Assembly: GCF_009830285.1 (NCBI RefSeq)
Contig: NZ_WUQX01000001.1
Coordinates: 1,488,501-1,552,500, forward strand
Direction of reading: 5' to 3'
Source: Sporofaciens musculi
GTDB lineage: Bacteria; Bacillota; Clostridia; Lachnospirales; Lachnospiraceae
DNA: 64,000 nt
Part shown: in pieces, positions 17,431-25,903 of the stretch
Layout of the letters: each line of letters begins with the position of its first letter
How positions within the stretch are numbered: position 1 is the first letter of the stretch
Translations under genes and position numbers: made by a program
The notes under the pieces: generated by a model
Seen by the model: only the letters and a program-made list of their open reading frames with translations
Told to the model about the DNA's origin: nothing
Databases searched by the model: none

Positions 17431-17517
17431 CAGGTGGACTTCGTCCATAAATGTATACCCAAGGGCACACCGAAATACATGCCCTTCGGGCAGGTGGACT
17501 TCGTCCATAAATGTATA
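17431..17517. repeat. Interspersed hairpin repeat, copy 2 (tandem 60-bp period)
   Basis: The 27-bp segments 17431-17457 and 17491-17517 are identical and exactly 60 bp apart. Between them is a hairpin CCGAA (17470-17474) / TTCGG (17485-17489), with the alternative AAGGGCA (17461-17467) / TGCCCTT (17480-17486). It belongs to the same family as 888-984. It ends 13 bp before the mtaB start, so it lies in the mtaB leader. Confidence 0.7.
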
Positions 17518-17530
17518 GAAAGGATTCAGC

Positions 17531-18820
17531 ATGAACATGAAAAAAGCAGCATTACATAATCTAGGATGTAAAGTAAACGCATATGAGACAGAAGCAATGC
17601 AGGAATCGTTAGTCCGGCATGGATACGAGATTGTACCGTTTAAAGAGAAAGCGGACGTTTACATTATCAATACATGTACAGTCACTAATATGGCAGACCG
17701 CAAATCAAGGCAGATGCTGCACAGGGCAAGAAAAAAGAATCCGGAAGCTGTGGTGGTGGCCTGTGGCTGTTATGTGCAGGCTAAGAATGGAGTTCAGGAC
17801 GAATGTGTGGATATTGTTGTCGGGAATAACCAGAAGAAGGATTTGATTGAGATTTTGGAAGCATATGAAGGCTGCAAAAAGGAACGTAAGAGAGAATTGG
17901 TTGACATTAACCACACAGATGAATACGAAGAATTACATCTTGAGCAGACGAAGGAGCACACCCGCGCATATGTGAAGGTTCAGGATGGGTGCAATCAGTT
18001 CTGTACCTACTGCATTATCCCTTATGTTCGGGGACGAGTCAGAAGCCGAAGAAGGAGCAGTGTGCTTGAGGAAATACAAAGGCTTGCGGATAACGGCTAT
18101 AAAGAGGTGGTGCTGACTGGAATCCATCTAAGCTCTTATGGTATGGATACCAATGACAGCCTGTTAAATCTGATTGAAGCAGTACACGAAATCAAGGGAA
18201 TTCAAAGAATCCGTTTAGGCTCCCTGGAGCCGAGAATCATAACTGAAGAATTTGTGAAAACACTTGCAACACTTCCGAAGCTATGCCCTCATTTCCACCT
18301 GTCCCTGCAAAGCGGCTGTAATGATACATTGAAGCGGATGAACCGCCGTTACACCTCTGAGGAATACTATGAAAAATGTGTGCTTTTAAGGAAATATTTT
18401 ACCCGCCCCGCATTGACAACAGATGTAATCGTCGGCTTCCCAGGTGAGACGGAGAAAGAATTTGACCAGTCGAAAGCCTTTATCGACAAAGTCAATTTCT
18501 ACGAAACTCATGTGTTTAAATATTCAAAGCGGGAGGGAACAAAGGCGGCTTCCATGGAGAACCAGGTGCCGGAGGATGTAAAGACCCTCAGAAGCAATGA
18601 GCTTCTTAATCTTAGCAGAAGGAAACAGGAAGCTTACGAGGAGGCGTTAGTTGGAACAGTCAAGGAGGTTCTGATTGAGGAAGAAATTCTGGTGGAAGGA
18701 GAGCGTTACCATACGGGACACACCAGAGAATATGTGAAGGTTGGACAGAAAATAGCCGAAAACAGGATTAATGAGTTGGTAAATGTAGAAATTGAGAGCC
18801 GTTTACAAATAATTCATTGA
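17531..18820 (+). CDS. mtaB: tRNA t6A37 methylthiotransferase MtaB
   Basis: Radical-SAM enzyme that converts N6-threonylcarbamoyladenosine at tRNA position 37 to its 2-methylthio form. The N-terminal MTTase domain has LGCKVNAYE, NTCTVTNMAD and CGCYVQ, whose three cysteines hold one iron-sulfur cluster. The radical-SAM motif is DGCNQFCTYCIIPYVRGR near residue 155. A C-terminal TRAM-like domain follows. Length 429 is normal for MtaB rather than MiaB or RimO. It begins a cluster with ireB and ruvX. Start ATG follows AAAGGA. Confidence 0.93.
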   Translation: MNMKKAALHNLGCKVNAYETEAMQESLVRHGYEIVPFKEKADVYIINTCTVTNMADRKSRQMLHRARKKNPEAVVVACGCYVQAKNGVQDECVDIVVGNNQKKDLIEILEAYEGCKKERKRELVDINHTDEYEELHLEQTKEHTRAYVKVQDGCNQFCTYCIIPYVRGRVRSRRRSSVLEEIQRLADNGYKEVVLTGIHLSSYGMDTNDSLLNLIEAVHEIKGIQRIRLGSLEPRIITEEFVKTLATLPKLCPHFHLSLQSGCNDTLKRMNRRYTSEEYYEKCVLLRKYFTRPALTTDVIVGFPGETEKEFDQSKAFIDKVNFYETHVFKYSKREGTKAASMENQVPEDVKTLRSNELLNLSRRKQEAYEEALVGTVKEVLIEEEILVEGERYHTGHTREYVKVGQKIAENRINELVNVEIESRLQIIH

Positions 18821-18877
18821 ATTTTTCCCGTCAATAGGTTAGAATAACATTGAAGTATTTTTGGAGGACGTGAGTAT

Positions 18878-19141
18878 ATGAGAGATTTAAGCAGCACACA
18901 ATTTTTTCAGGTAGAAAGCGGTCCACAGATTCAAGCAAAAGATATACTTGAGATTGTGTACAGGGCATTAAGTGAAAAAGGATATAATCCGGTGAACCAG
19001 ATTGTGGGGTATATTATGTCAGGGGACCCGACATATATCACAAGTTACGACGGAGCGAGAAGCCTGATCATGAAGATGGAGCGGGACGAACTGGTAGAAG
19101 AGATGCTTAAGACGTATATTGAGCACAACAGATGGGTATAA
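18878..19141 (+). CDS. ireB: IreB-family regulatory phosphoprotein (UPF0297)
   Basis: An 87-residue protein matching the IreB/DUF965 family throughout: TQFFQVES at the N terminus, ALSEKGYNPVNQIVGYIMSGDPTYIT in the middle and ARSLIMKMERDELVEEML at the end. In Enterococcus, IreB is a substrate of the Ser/Thr kinase IreK and affects cephalosporin resistance. It lies 3 bp before ruvX, its almost universal neighbour in Firmicutes. Start ATG follows GGAGG. Confidence 0.95.
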   Translation: MRDLSSTQFFQVESGPQIQAKDILEIVYRALSEKGYNPVNQIVGYIMSGDPTYITSYDGARSLIMKMERDELVEEMLKTYIEHNRWV

Positions 19142-19144
19142 TCT

Positions 19145-19588
19145 ATGAGAATCATGGGACTGGACTACGGCTCTAAGACGGTAGGCGTAGCAATCAGTGA
19201 TGCTCTGGGTATTACTGCCCAGGGGATAGAAACGATTTGCCGTAAGGAGGAGAACAAGCTTCGCAAGACCTGTGCGCGTATCGAGGCATTAATTGAGGAG
19301 TACGGGGTAGAGCGGATTGTGCTTGGACTTCCGAAGCATATGAACAATGATATGGGGGATCGGGCGGAACAATCCATGGAGTTTGGGAAGATGCTTGAGA
19401 GGCGGACGAATCTTGAGGTCGTGATGTGGGACGAGCGTTTGAGTACTGTAGAAGCGGAACGGACATTGATTGAGAATAATGTGAGAAGGGAAGACCGCAA
19501 GAAGTATATTGACAAGGTTGCGGCTGTTATTATATTGCAGGGATATCTGGATGCCTTGGCTAATGGGACTGGTACGATGAAGCGTTAA
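19145..19588 (+). CDS. ruvX: Holliday junction resolvase RuvX (YqgF)
   Basis: A 147-residue RNase H-like nuclease implicated in pre-16S rRNA processing and Holliday junction resolution. The catalytic Asp is in [15 protein letters not shown]. The [10 protein letters not shown] block follows, then [11 protein letters not shown], and the final acidic residues are in [18 protein letters not shown]. Length and motifs are typical. The 147-bp gap downstream holds no gene I can support. Confidence 0.93.
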   Translation: MRIMGLDYGSKTVGVAISDALGITAQGIETICRKEENKLRKTCARIEALIEEYGVERIVLGLPKHMNNDMGDRAEQSMEFGKMLERRTNLEVVMWDERLSTVEAERTLIENNVRREDRKKYIDKVAAVIILQGYLDALANGTGTMKR

Positions 19589-19735
19589 TATTTGCTGTAT
19601 CAGGAATGGCAGCGGGATTTTTGCAGTTAGTTTGCCATAGCATATGAGGGAGACTGCCGGCGGCAGGCTCTTGAGTTTGCAGCAAAGCAGGAAAATGTAG
19701 TGTGGTTTCAGAAAAAGTATTCTTGAGGTAATAAT

Positions 19736-19996
19736 ATGGAGAAAATAAGGTTCAGGTCGGAAGATATTCCGGAGGAAGTGGATTTTTTTGTGCTGGAACA
19801 GACAAAGGTAAATGGTGTGTCCTATATTCTGGTTACGGATTCAGAGGAAGGAGATGCAGAATGTCTGATCCTTAAGGATACGTCAAAGGAGACGTCATCA
19901 GACAGTGTCTATGAGATTGTGGAGGATGACATGGAGCTTACGGCTATATCGAAGATTTTCCAGGAGCTGCTCGAAGATGTAGAGATCGAAAGGTAA
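19736..19996 (+). CDS. DUF1292 domain-containing protein (YrzB-like)
   Basis: An 86-residue acidic protein of the DUF1292 family. The pattern FVLEQTKVNGVSYILVTD followed by acidic residues and CLILKD, then a Glu/Asp-rich tail, is characteristic. Function is unknown, but the gene is regularly found near ruvX in Firmicutes. Start ATG follows GAGGTAA. The fur gene begins 6 bp downstream, so they are co-transcribed. Confidence 0.85.
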   Translation: MEKIRFRSEDIPEEVDFFVLEQTKVNGVSYILVTDSEEGDAECLILKDTSKETSSDSVYEIVEDDMELTAISKIFQELLEDVEIER

Positions 19997-20002
19997 TATA
20001 CT

Positions 20003-20461
20003 ATGTCCATCAGTAAAGAGAATTTTAAGAAAATGCTGAAAGAAAAGGGTCTTAAAGTAACCAACCAGCGGTTGCTTGTATTAGAGGTACTTGCAGATCA
20101 TCGCGATAAGCATATGACTGCAGAAGACATTTACGAACTGGTGAAGGAAGACTATCCGGATATCGGACTGGCTACCATTTACCGGACGGTGCAGTTGTTA
20201 CGGGAAATGCAGTTGGTGGATCGGATCAATCTTGATGATGGGTGCCTGCGCTATGAGATCAGCGATATGTTTGATGGGGAGACAAAGCATCATCATCATC
20301 ATTTGATATGTAAGACATGTGGGAAAGTGGTTCCGTTTGAAGAAGACCTCTTAGATGAATTAGAGCGTCTTGTTGAGCAGGAGACGGGATTCTGCGTGTC
20401 AGACCACGAATTAAAGTTCTACGGACAATGCCAAGAGTGCCTTAAAATGGCAGGAAAATAG
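20003..20461 (+). CDS. Fur-family transcriptional regulator
   Basis: A 152-residue metal- or peroxide-responsive repressor. The winged helix covers residues 1-85 (TNQRLLVLEVLADHRDKHMTAEDIYELV; IGLATIYRTVQLL). The regulatory metal site KHHHHHLICKTC is visible, followed by the structural zinc cysteines CKTC and CQEC, so all four zinc-binding cysteines are present. It could be Fur, Zur or PerR; the sequence does not decide. Its place beside rnjA and DUF1292 is common in Lachnospiraceae-type genomes. Confidence 0.92.
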   Translation: MSISKENFKKMLKEKGLKVTNQRLLVLEVLADHRDKHMTAEDIYELVKEDYPDIGLATIYRTVQLLREMQLVDRINLDDGCLRYEISDMFDGETKHHHHHLICKTCGKVVPFEEDLLDELERLVEQETGFCVSDHELKFYGQCQECLKMAGK

Positions 20462-20488
20462 AACGGAGACGCACGTGGAGGTGTAAAT

Positions 20489-22156
20489 TTGAAGAAAGAA
20501 AACAATGGAAAATTGCGAATCATTCCCCTTGGAGGTCTGGAAAAGATCGGAATGAATATCACTGCCTTCGAGTATGAAGACAGTATTATTGTCGTGGATT
20601 GCGGACTGGCATTTCCGGAGGATGACATGCTTGGAATTGATCTTGTCATACCGGATGTGACCTATCTAAAGGACAATATCCAGAAGGTGAAAGGATTCGT
20701 GATTACGCATGGACATGAAGACCATATCGGCGCATTATGCTATGTATTGCGGGAGATGAATCTTCCAATCTATGCAACAAAACTGACTATGGGAATTATT
20801 GAGAGGAAATTGACTGAGCATAACCTTTTGCGCAGCACAAGAAGGAAGGTTGTGAAGCATGGGCAGTCGATTAACCTTGGACAGTTTAGGATTGAGTTTA
20901 TTAAGACGAACCATAGTATCCAGGATGCGGCGGCGCTGGCGATTTATTCACCGGCGGGAATCGTAGTGCATACGGGAGACTTTAAGGTAGACTATACGCC
21001 GGTATTTGGAGACGCTATTGATTTGCAGCGGTTTGCAGAGATTGGTAAGAAGGGTGTTCTGGCTTTGATGTCAGACAGCACCAATGCGGAGAGAAAAGGG
21101 TTTACCCAGTCGGAGCGGACGGTGGGAATTACCTTTGACCATATTTTTTCGGAGCATCAGAATACAAGGATTATTATTGCGACCTTTGCATCCAATGTAG
21201 ACCGAGTGCAGCAGATCATCAATTCGGCATGTAAGTATGACAGAAAGGTAGTTGTGGAAGGACGCAGCATGGTCAATATCATCCAGGTTGCCCAGGAATT
21301 AGGTTATCTGAATGTGCCGGACAAGACTCTCATTGAGATTGACCAGCTTAAGAACTATCCACCGGAGAAGACGGTGCTGATTACCACAGGAAGCCAGGGG
21401 GAATCCATGGCGGCGTTGTCCCGTATGGCGGCGGACGTGCATAAGAAGGTTTCGATTATGCCAGGCGATACGGTTATTTTCAGCTCCAATCCCATTCCTG
21501 GCAATGAGAAATCTGTTTCCAGGGTTATTAATGAGTTGTCTGCTAAGGGAGCAGATGTAATCTTTTCTGACGCCCATGTATCTGGACATGCGTGCCAGGA
21601 GGAGCTTAAGTTAATCTATTCTCTGGTAAAGCCTAAGTATGCGATACCGGTACACGGGGAATATCGTCATCTGAAGGCAAATGCTGGGATTGCAACTACC
21701 CTTGGAATACCTAAGGAGAATGTGTTTATTCTTCACTCTGGAGACGTGCTGGAGTTGTGTGCCCAGGAGGCGAAGATTGTGGACAAGGTTCACACAGGGG
21801 AGATTCTGGTGGATGGTCTTGGCGTGGGTGATGTCGGGAATATTGTACTGCGAGACAGACAGCATCTGGCGGAGGACGGAATTCTGATTGTTGTTTTGAC
21901 TCTTGAGAAGGGAAGCAACCAGCTACTTGCCGGACCGGATATTGTGTCCCGTGGGTTCGTCTATGTTAGGGAGTCCGAGGGGCTGATGGAGGAGGCCCGC
22001 AACGTGGTAAGTGAGGCTGTGGAGGACTGTCTGCTGCATCAGCGCAATGCGGACTGGAGTAAGATTAAAATGGTGATTCGGGATACCATGAATGAGTTTA
22101 TTTGGAAACGTACCAAGAGAAAACCTATGGTGTTACCAATTATTATGGATGTTTAA
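20489..22156 (+). CDS. rnjA: Ribonuclease J
   Basis: A 555-residue beta-lactamase-fold and beta-CASP RNase with 5'-to-3' exonuclease and endonuclease activity in mRNA decay and rRNA maturation. The start is TTG at 20489, preceded by GGAGGTG; no ATG fits. The metal motif HGHEDHIG is at residues 74-81. HTGDFKVD and DSTNAE follow, then beta-CASP blocks, VHGEYRHL, and the C-terminal dimerisation domain ending at FIWKRTKRKPMVLPIIM. Length is normal. Confidence 0.95.
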   Translation: MKKENNGKLRIIPLGGLEKIGMNITAFEYEDSIIVVDCGLAFPEDDMLGIDLVIPDVTYLKDNIQKVKGFVITHGHEDHIGALCYVLREMNLPIYATKLTMGIIERKLTEHNLLRSTRRKVVKHGQSINLGQFRIEFIKTNHSIQDAAALAIYSPAGIVVHTGDFKVDYTPVFGDAIDLQRFAEIGKKGVLALMSDSTNAERKGFTQSERTVGITFDHIFSEHQNTRIIIATFASNVDRVQQIINSACKYDRKVVVEGRSMVNIIQVAQELGYLNVPDKTLIEIDQLKNYPPEKTVLITTGSQGESMAALSRMAADVHKKVSIMPGDTVIFSSNPIPGNEKSVSRVINELSAKGADVIFSDAHVSGHACQEELKLIYSLVKPKYAIPVHGEYRHLKANAGIATTLGIPKENVFILHSGDVLELCAQEAKIVDKVHTGEILVDGLGVGDVGNIVLRDRQHLAEDGILIVVLTLEKGSNQLLAGPDIVSRGFVYVRESEGLMEEARNVVSEAVEDCLLHQRNADWSKIKMVIRDTMNEFIWKRTKRKPMVLPIIMDV

Positions 22157-22167
22157 GTTTATGAAAG

Positions 22168-22203
22168 GCTTTTGGTGGCAGGATGTCATCAAGAGCTTTT
22201 TTT
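22168..22203 (+). terminator. Rho-independent terminator after rnjA
   Basis: A 10-bp stem 22168-22177 / 22187-22196 with two wobble pairs and a 9-nt loop is followed by seven T. It separates rnjA from the GntR operon. Confidence 0.8.
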
Positions 22204-22231
22204 GATTATAGAAGTAAACAGTATAAAACAG

Positions 22232-22269
22232 TTGACAACAGTTCTAAACTGTTATATACTGTTTAGAAC
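22232..22269 (+). promoter_or_regulatory. Promoter with overlapping inverted-repeat operator of the GntR/ABC operon
   Basis: A consensus-quality promoter is visible: -35 TTGACA at 22232-22237, a 17-bp spacer, -10 TATACT at 22255-22260. A perfect 9-bp inverted repeat GTTCTAAAC (22241-22249) / GTTTAGAAC (22261-22269) brackets the -10 element. This fits autorepression by the GntR-family protein encoded 10 bp downstream (inference). Confidence 0.8.
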
Positions 22270-22278
22270 GAAGGGGGG

Positions 22279-22656
22279 ATGATATTGAAATTAATCATTA
22301 ATCATTCTTCCATGCAGCCAATCTACGAACAGATTGTGGAGCAGATTAAGAATAAGGTTATGCATGGAGAACTTAAAGAAGATACAGCTCTCCCGTCAGT
22401 ACGGACGCTGGCTAAGGAGCTTAAGGTCAGCGCCCTGACCGTTAAGAAAGCCTATGACGTATTGGAGGAGGAAGGCTTTGTGAACACGGTTCATGGAAAG
22501 GGCAGCTTCGTAGCCTTTGCCAATCAGGGATTGATGCTTGAGGAGAAGAAGAAGGAAGTAGAGGCAGAGTTGGAAAGGGCCATTCGGAAAGGGAGAAGCT
22601 GTGGGATGACGGATTCGGAGATACGAATGCTGTTTGAGCTGGTTTTGGAGGACTAA
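22279..22656 (+). CDS. GntR-family regulator (YtrA type)
   Basis: A 125-residue YtrA-subfamily repressor. The winged helix-turn-helix (MQPIYEQIVEQIKNKVMHGE; LPSVRTLAKELKVSALTVKKAY; EGFVNTVHGKGSFV) fills residues 12-80. It is followed by only a short helical tail, as in YtrA proteins, which lack a large effector domain. It is first in an operon with an ABC ATPase and a permease, the classic YtrA layout, and an inverted repeat lies in its promoter. Confidence 0.92.
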   Translation: MILKLIINHSSMQPIYEQIVEQIKNKVMHGELKEDTALPSVRTLAKELKVSALTVKKAYDVLEEEGFVNTVHGKGSFVAFANQGLMLEEKKKEVEAELERAIRKGRSCGMTDSEIRMLFELVLED

Positions 22657-22696
22657 TATTAAGTCTGAAGAATGAAAAACTGTTTGGAGGGTTGAC

Positions 22697-23545
22697 ATGA
22701 TGTTGAGATTGAATAAAGTAAGGAAAGAGTACAAAGGATTCCAGTTGGATTGTACCCTGGAAGTCCAGGAAGGATGTGTAACGGGACTGATTGGAAAAAA
22801 CGGGGCAGGAAAAAGCACCACGTTCAAGGCAATTCTGGGACTGCTTAAGATGGATGGAGGCAGCATTGAGATTCTTGGAAAGCCGCTCCATGAGATTGGG
22901 AATCAGGATAAGGAGGATATGGGGGTCGTCATGTCAGACGCGGGGTTTAGCGGTTATCTTATGATTCAAGATTTGATTCCAGTGCTTAAAAACATGTATC
23001 GGAATTTTCAGGAGGAGGAGTTTAGGAGAAAATGTAAGAAGTTCCAGCTTCCTATGAATAAGAAGATTAAGGAGTTTTCCACAGGAATGAAGCGTAAGCT
23101 GCAGGTCTTAGCGGCTCTTTCCCACGAGGCAAGGCTATTGCTTCTGGATGAGCCCACGGCAGGGCTTGATATAATCGCAAGAGATGAGCTTTTGGATATG
23201 CTGAGAACCTATATGGAGAAAGAAGGAAGGGCGATTCTGGTAAGCTCTCATATTTCCAGTGATTTGGAAGGTCTGTGCGATGATATTTATATGATTGACG
23301 ACGGGAAGATTATACTCTATGAGGAAACGGACGTCCTGTTAGATTGCTACGGAATCTTGAAGGCGACGCCAGAGCAGTTCGGAAGGATTGAACGGGAACA
23401 TATCCTGCGCTACAAGAAGGAAGGATTTGGCTATAGCTGTCTGACGGATCAGAGGCAGTTCTATCAGGAGAATTACCCAGATATAGCGGTTGAGAAGGGA
23501 AACATTGATGAACTGATTATGATGATGATACGAGGTGAAGAATAA
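22697..23545 (+). CDS. ABC transporter ATP-binding protein
   Basis: A 282-residue ATPase for an ABC-2-type exporter. Walker A is GLIGKNGAGKSTT near residue 32; the signature is EFSTGMKRKLQV, a divergent form usual in this export subgroup. Walker B is LLLLDEPTAGLD, and SSHISSDLEGLCDDI carries the switch His. The C-terminal ~80 residues are the accessory domain typical of this group. It overlaps the permease start by one base (TAATG). The substrate is unknown; YtrA-type systems often relate to envelope stress or peptide antibiotics. Confidence 0.92.
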   Translation: MMLRLNKVRKEYKGFQLDCTLEVQEGCVTGLIGKNGAGKSTTFKAILGLLKMDGGSIEILGKPLHEIGNQDKEDMGVVMSDAGFSGYLMIQDLIPVLKNMYRNFQEEEFRRKCKKFQLPMNKKIKEFSTGMKRKLQVLAALSHEARLLLLDEPTAGLDIIARDELLDMLRTYMEKEGRAILVSSHISSDLEGLCDDIYMIDDGKIILYEETDVLLDCYGILKATPEQFGRIEREHILRYKKEGFGYSCLTDQRQFYQENYPDIAVEKGNIDELIMMMIRGEE

Positions 23546-24201
23546 TGAAAGGATTATTTATGAAGGATTTTGGGTTACTGAAAGGGCAGAAGCAATTTTT
23601 TGCTGTGATTGTGGTCATGACAGTGATATTCATGACAGCATATACGAATTTTGCCTTTATTATTTCTTATATTACTATCATGATAGGGATTATGACGCTG
23701 ACGACCATCAGTTATGATGAGTTTGAAAATGGGATGGGGTATCTTTTTACGCTTCCGGTCAGCCGCAGGGAATATGTGGGGGAAAAGTATCTGTTCAGTA
23801 TTATAACGACATTGCCGGGACTGGCAGCGGTTTCTGTTTTTTCCCTGGTGGTATCCAGAAGCAGAGGCATTCATTTCTCTGTTGGAGAGTGGATATTATC
23901 TGTAGTTATCAGTTTCCTGCTGGTCACAGTGATCCTGTCCATATTAATACCTTTGCAGCTAAAGTTCGGCGCGGATAAGAGCAGGGTTGCGATGATGATT
24001 TTATGGGGTGTGGGGATTATAACGGTATATTTAGGTATAAAGATATGCGAGGCCTCTGGCATTGACTGGAAGACGGCAATTAATTGGGTTTATAGGCTAG
24101 AGCCAATAAAAGCCCTGGCGGGGATTACTGTAATATGCGGAATCATCATGGTGATTTCTTATCTGTGTTCCCTTCGGTTTCTGGAGAACAGGGAATTTTA
24201 G
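23545..24201 (+). CDS. ABC-2-type transporter permease
   Basis: A 218-residue membrane protein with six hydrophobic stretches. The motif YDEFENGMGYLFTLPVSRREYVGEKYL between the second and third helices is typical of ABC-2 permeases found with GntR/YtrA operons. Its start overlaps the ATPase stop. It probably forms a homodimer with two ATPase subunits at the membrane. Confidence 0.88.
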   Translation: MKGLFMKDFGLLKGQKQFFAVIVVMTVIFMTAYTNFAFIISYITIMIGIMTLTTISYDEFENGMGYLFTLPVSRREYVGEKYLFSIITTLPGLAAVSVFSLVVSRSRGIHFSVGEWILSVVISFLLVTVILSILIPLQLKFGADKSRVAMMILWGVGIITVYLGIKICEASGIDWKTAINWVYRLEPIKALAGITVICGIIMVISYLCSLRFLENREF

Positions 24202-24301
24202 AGGCATTTTTAATGTCAGAAGGGGAAAGAAGTAATAGATATTCAGTATTGATTTTCAGGGTAAAAATGGATATACTGTAATCTGGTAGTTTGGAAAACA
24301 T

Positions 24302-24327
24302 CGGGGCAATCATGCAGGATTGCTCCG
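24302..24327 (+). terminator. Hairpin downstream of the ABC operon
   Basis: The stem CGGGGCAATC (24302-24311) / GATTGCTCCG (24318-24327) is 10 bp with one G-T pair and a 6-nt loop. There is no strong T-run, so termination is plausible but unproven. The rest of 24202-24479 is AT-rich with no gene; the left boundary of the IS110 element probably falls here. Confidence 0.5.
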
Positions 24328-24552
24328 GTTATCTTGCGTTATTCATAAAAAAGTCCAGCTAAGAAATGTCAATAGCTAAAATGAAAAATGTTAAAAAAGT
24401 TTTTCAGAAGCATTTGATGTAAAAAGGGTAACTTTAATAAGCCCACCCATGTGGAACTATTTAAAATTCATAAGACCTGTTAGGCTGCGTTCCGTACCTT
24501 GTCAGGCTGCGCTGCCAGATACCGCTCACAGTGTTCCTGAGGAGTGATGATC

Positions 24553-25797
24553 TCAAAATGGTTTATTATCCCGGAGCATGGCAAAAATGATATTGCAGAT
24601 TTTATGCATGACAGCCCCGACAGCCACGTTTTTCTTCTTGCTTTTGCATTTGTCGGTATAATAGCCGTGGATAACTGGATTTACTGGTGTTTTTGTCCCT
24701 TTATCCACCTTAAGATTATTGATAGCCACCATATGCAGGATACGCCTGGCAAGGCTAGAACCCCTCTTGGACATGTGGACTTTATCCCCATTGAACTTGC
24801 CGGATTGCTTCACGGCAGGATCCAAGCCGAAGTAAGCATAAAGCTTCTTTGGGGAAGAAAACAGGTCAAAGGAGCCCATTTCAGCGATCAGGACGGCTGC
24901 ACTGAGAAAACCGACACCACGCAGGGACTGGAGAAGGAAGATACGGTCATAAACCGGCGTCCCTTCCAGCTTATCAACAGCCTTATGCAGGTCCTCAAGT
25001 ATATTGTCCAGATGCTCCTGGTATTCCCGGTAGGTTTTGATATACAGCCGGATCCGGAGTGCACTGCTTTGAAGCGCACGTCCGAAAACAGCGGCGTCCT
25101 TTGCGGCAGCACGTATGGCATCATATTTGGAAACGGCATATTTTTCACCGAAACGTGCGGTTTTGCGTATGGTTTCCACAAGTATGTCTTTTGGGGCGGC
25201 AAGCATGTCTGCGGCAAGGGGGTAAGCTTCCAGGAGCTTTAAGGAAGTTTGGGTAGTGACCTTGCTAAACACTTTCCGGTATGCGGGAAAGGACACTTTC
25301 AGTTCCGCCGTGAGCTTCAGTACGACAGCGGACTGCAGGTCCTTGAAGTAATAGTAGTCCCGTACCAGGTTGCGCAGGTCAATGACCTCATCATCTGGTA
25401 TGATGGAAGTCTTCAGGGAAGCATCCAGGCCGACTTTGGCAGCAGCTTTTTTTGAATCAAATTTATCATTATGCAGTTTCCTAACGTTCATATTTGTGCT
25501 ATTCTTAGTGATGATAGGATTAATGACTGAGCAGTCAAACCCCTTATCACGAAGGAAGTACAGGAGCGGGATGTGGTAGATCCCGGTGGACTCAAGGAAG
25601 CAGCGGCTTTCGAGGGAATACATCTCTTGTGCTTCCTTTATTTTTGCGACAGCTTGCTCACGGGACTGCGGATCAGAATGAATGATCTTAAAAGGTTTTC
25701 CAGAGAGAATGCCATTGGGCAGCATGATGGACATCCAGGTGAAGTCTGCGCCGACATCAAGCCCGACTGAGAGATAAGGGATGCTTTCAAGCATCAT
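24553..25797 (-). CDS. IS110-family transposase, C-terminus probably frameshifted
   Basis: A 414-residue DEDD transposase. The N-terminal RuvC-like domain has GLDVGADFTW with the first Asp, CFLESTGIYH with the Glu and DKFDSKKAA with the later acidic residues. The C-terminal Transposase_20 domain has LQSLRGVGFLSAAVLIAEMG and the conserved serine region SGKFNGDKVHMSKRGSS. The stop after RDNKPF looks premature. Removing one base from the A4 run at 24555-24558 (TTTT on the coding strand) lets the frame continue about 23 residues (EIITPQEHCERYL...) to 24480, a family-like tail. Activity without that tail is uncertain. Confidence 0.85.
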   Translation of the reverse strand: MMLESIPYLSVGLDVGADFTWMSIMLPNGILSGKPFKIIHSDPQSREQAVAKIKEAQEMYSLESRCFLESTGIYHIPLLYFLRDKGFDCSVINPIITKNSTNMNVRKLHNDKFDSKKAAAKVGLDASLKTSIIPDDEVIDLRNLVRDYYYFKDLQSAVVLKLTAELKVSFPAYRKVFSKVTTQTSLKLLEAYPLAADMLAAPKDILVETIRKTARFGEKYAVSKYDAIRAAAKDAAVFGRALQSSALRIRLYIKTYREYQEHLDNILEDLHKAVDKLEGTPVYDRIFLLQSLRGVGFLSAAVLIAEMGSFDLFSSPKKLYAYFGLDPAVKQSGKFNGDKVHMSKRGSSLARRILHMVAINNLKVDKGTKTPVNPVIHGYYTDKCKSKKKNVAVGAVMHKICNIIFAMLRDNKPF

Positions 25798-25817
25798 AAG
25801 TACTTTTGGTATTTCAT
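25794..25817 (-). CDS. Seven-residue leader ORF coupled to the IS110 transposase
   Basis: On the minus strand, ATG at 25817 is preceded by GAAAGGA at good distance, whereas the transposase ATG has no clear ribosome binding site. The tiny frame encodes MKYQKYL and its TGA overlaps the transposase ATG (ATGA). This suggests translational coupling that limits transposase synthesis. It is visible in sequence but functionally inferred. Confidence 0.4.
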   Translation of the reverse strand: MKYQKYL

Positions 25818-25903
25818 GGTTTTATCCTTTCAGGCAGGTATCCATTTCCAGAGGGCGGATACACAACCTAGCGGTTTATACAGGTATAGCCTGGGGCTTC
25901 CCA

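Noticed and set aside
17284..17538. N-terminal extension of the HPr-like frame (85 extra residues)
   Set aside because: It translates the intergenic repeat (FMDEVHLP occurs twice) and the strong ribosome site is at the internal ATG 17283.
24544..25242. 232-codon frame opposite the IS110 transposase
   Set aside because: Exact antisense shadow of a well-supported transposase; no own ribosome site or domain.
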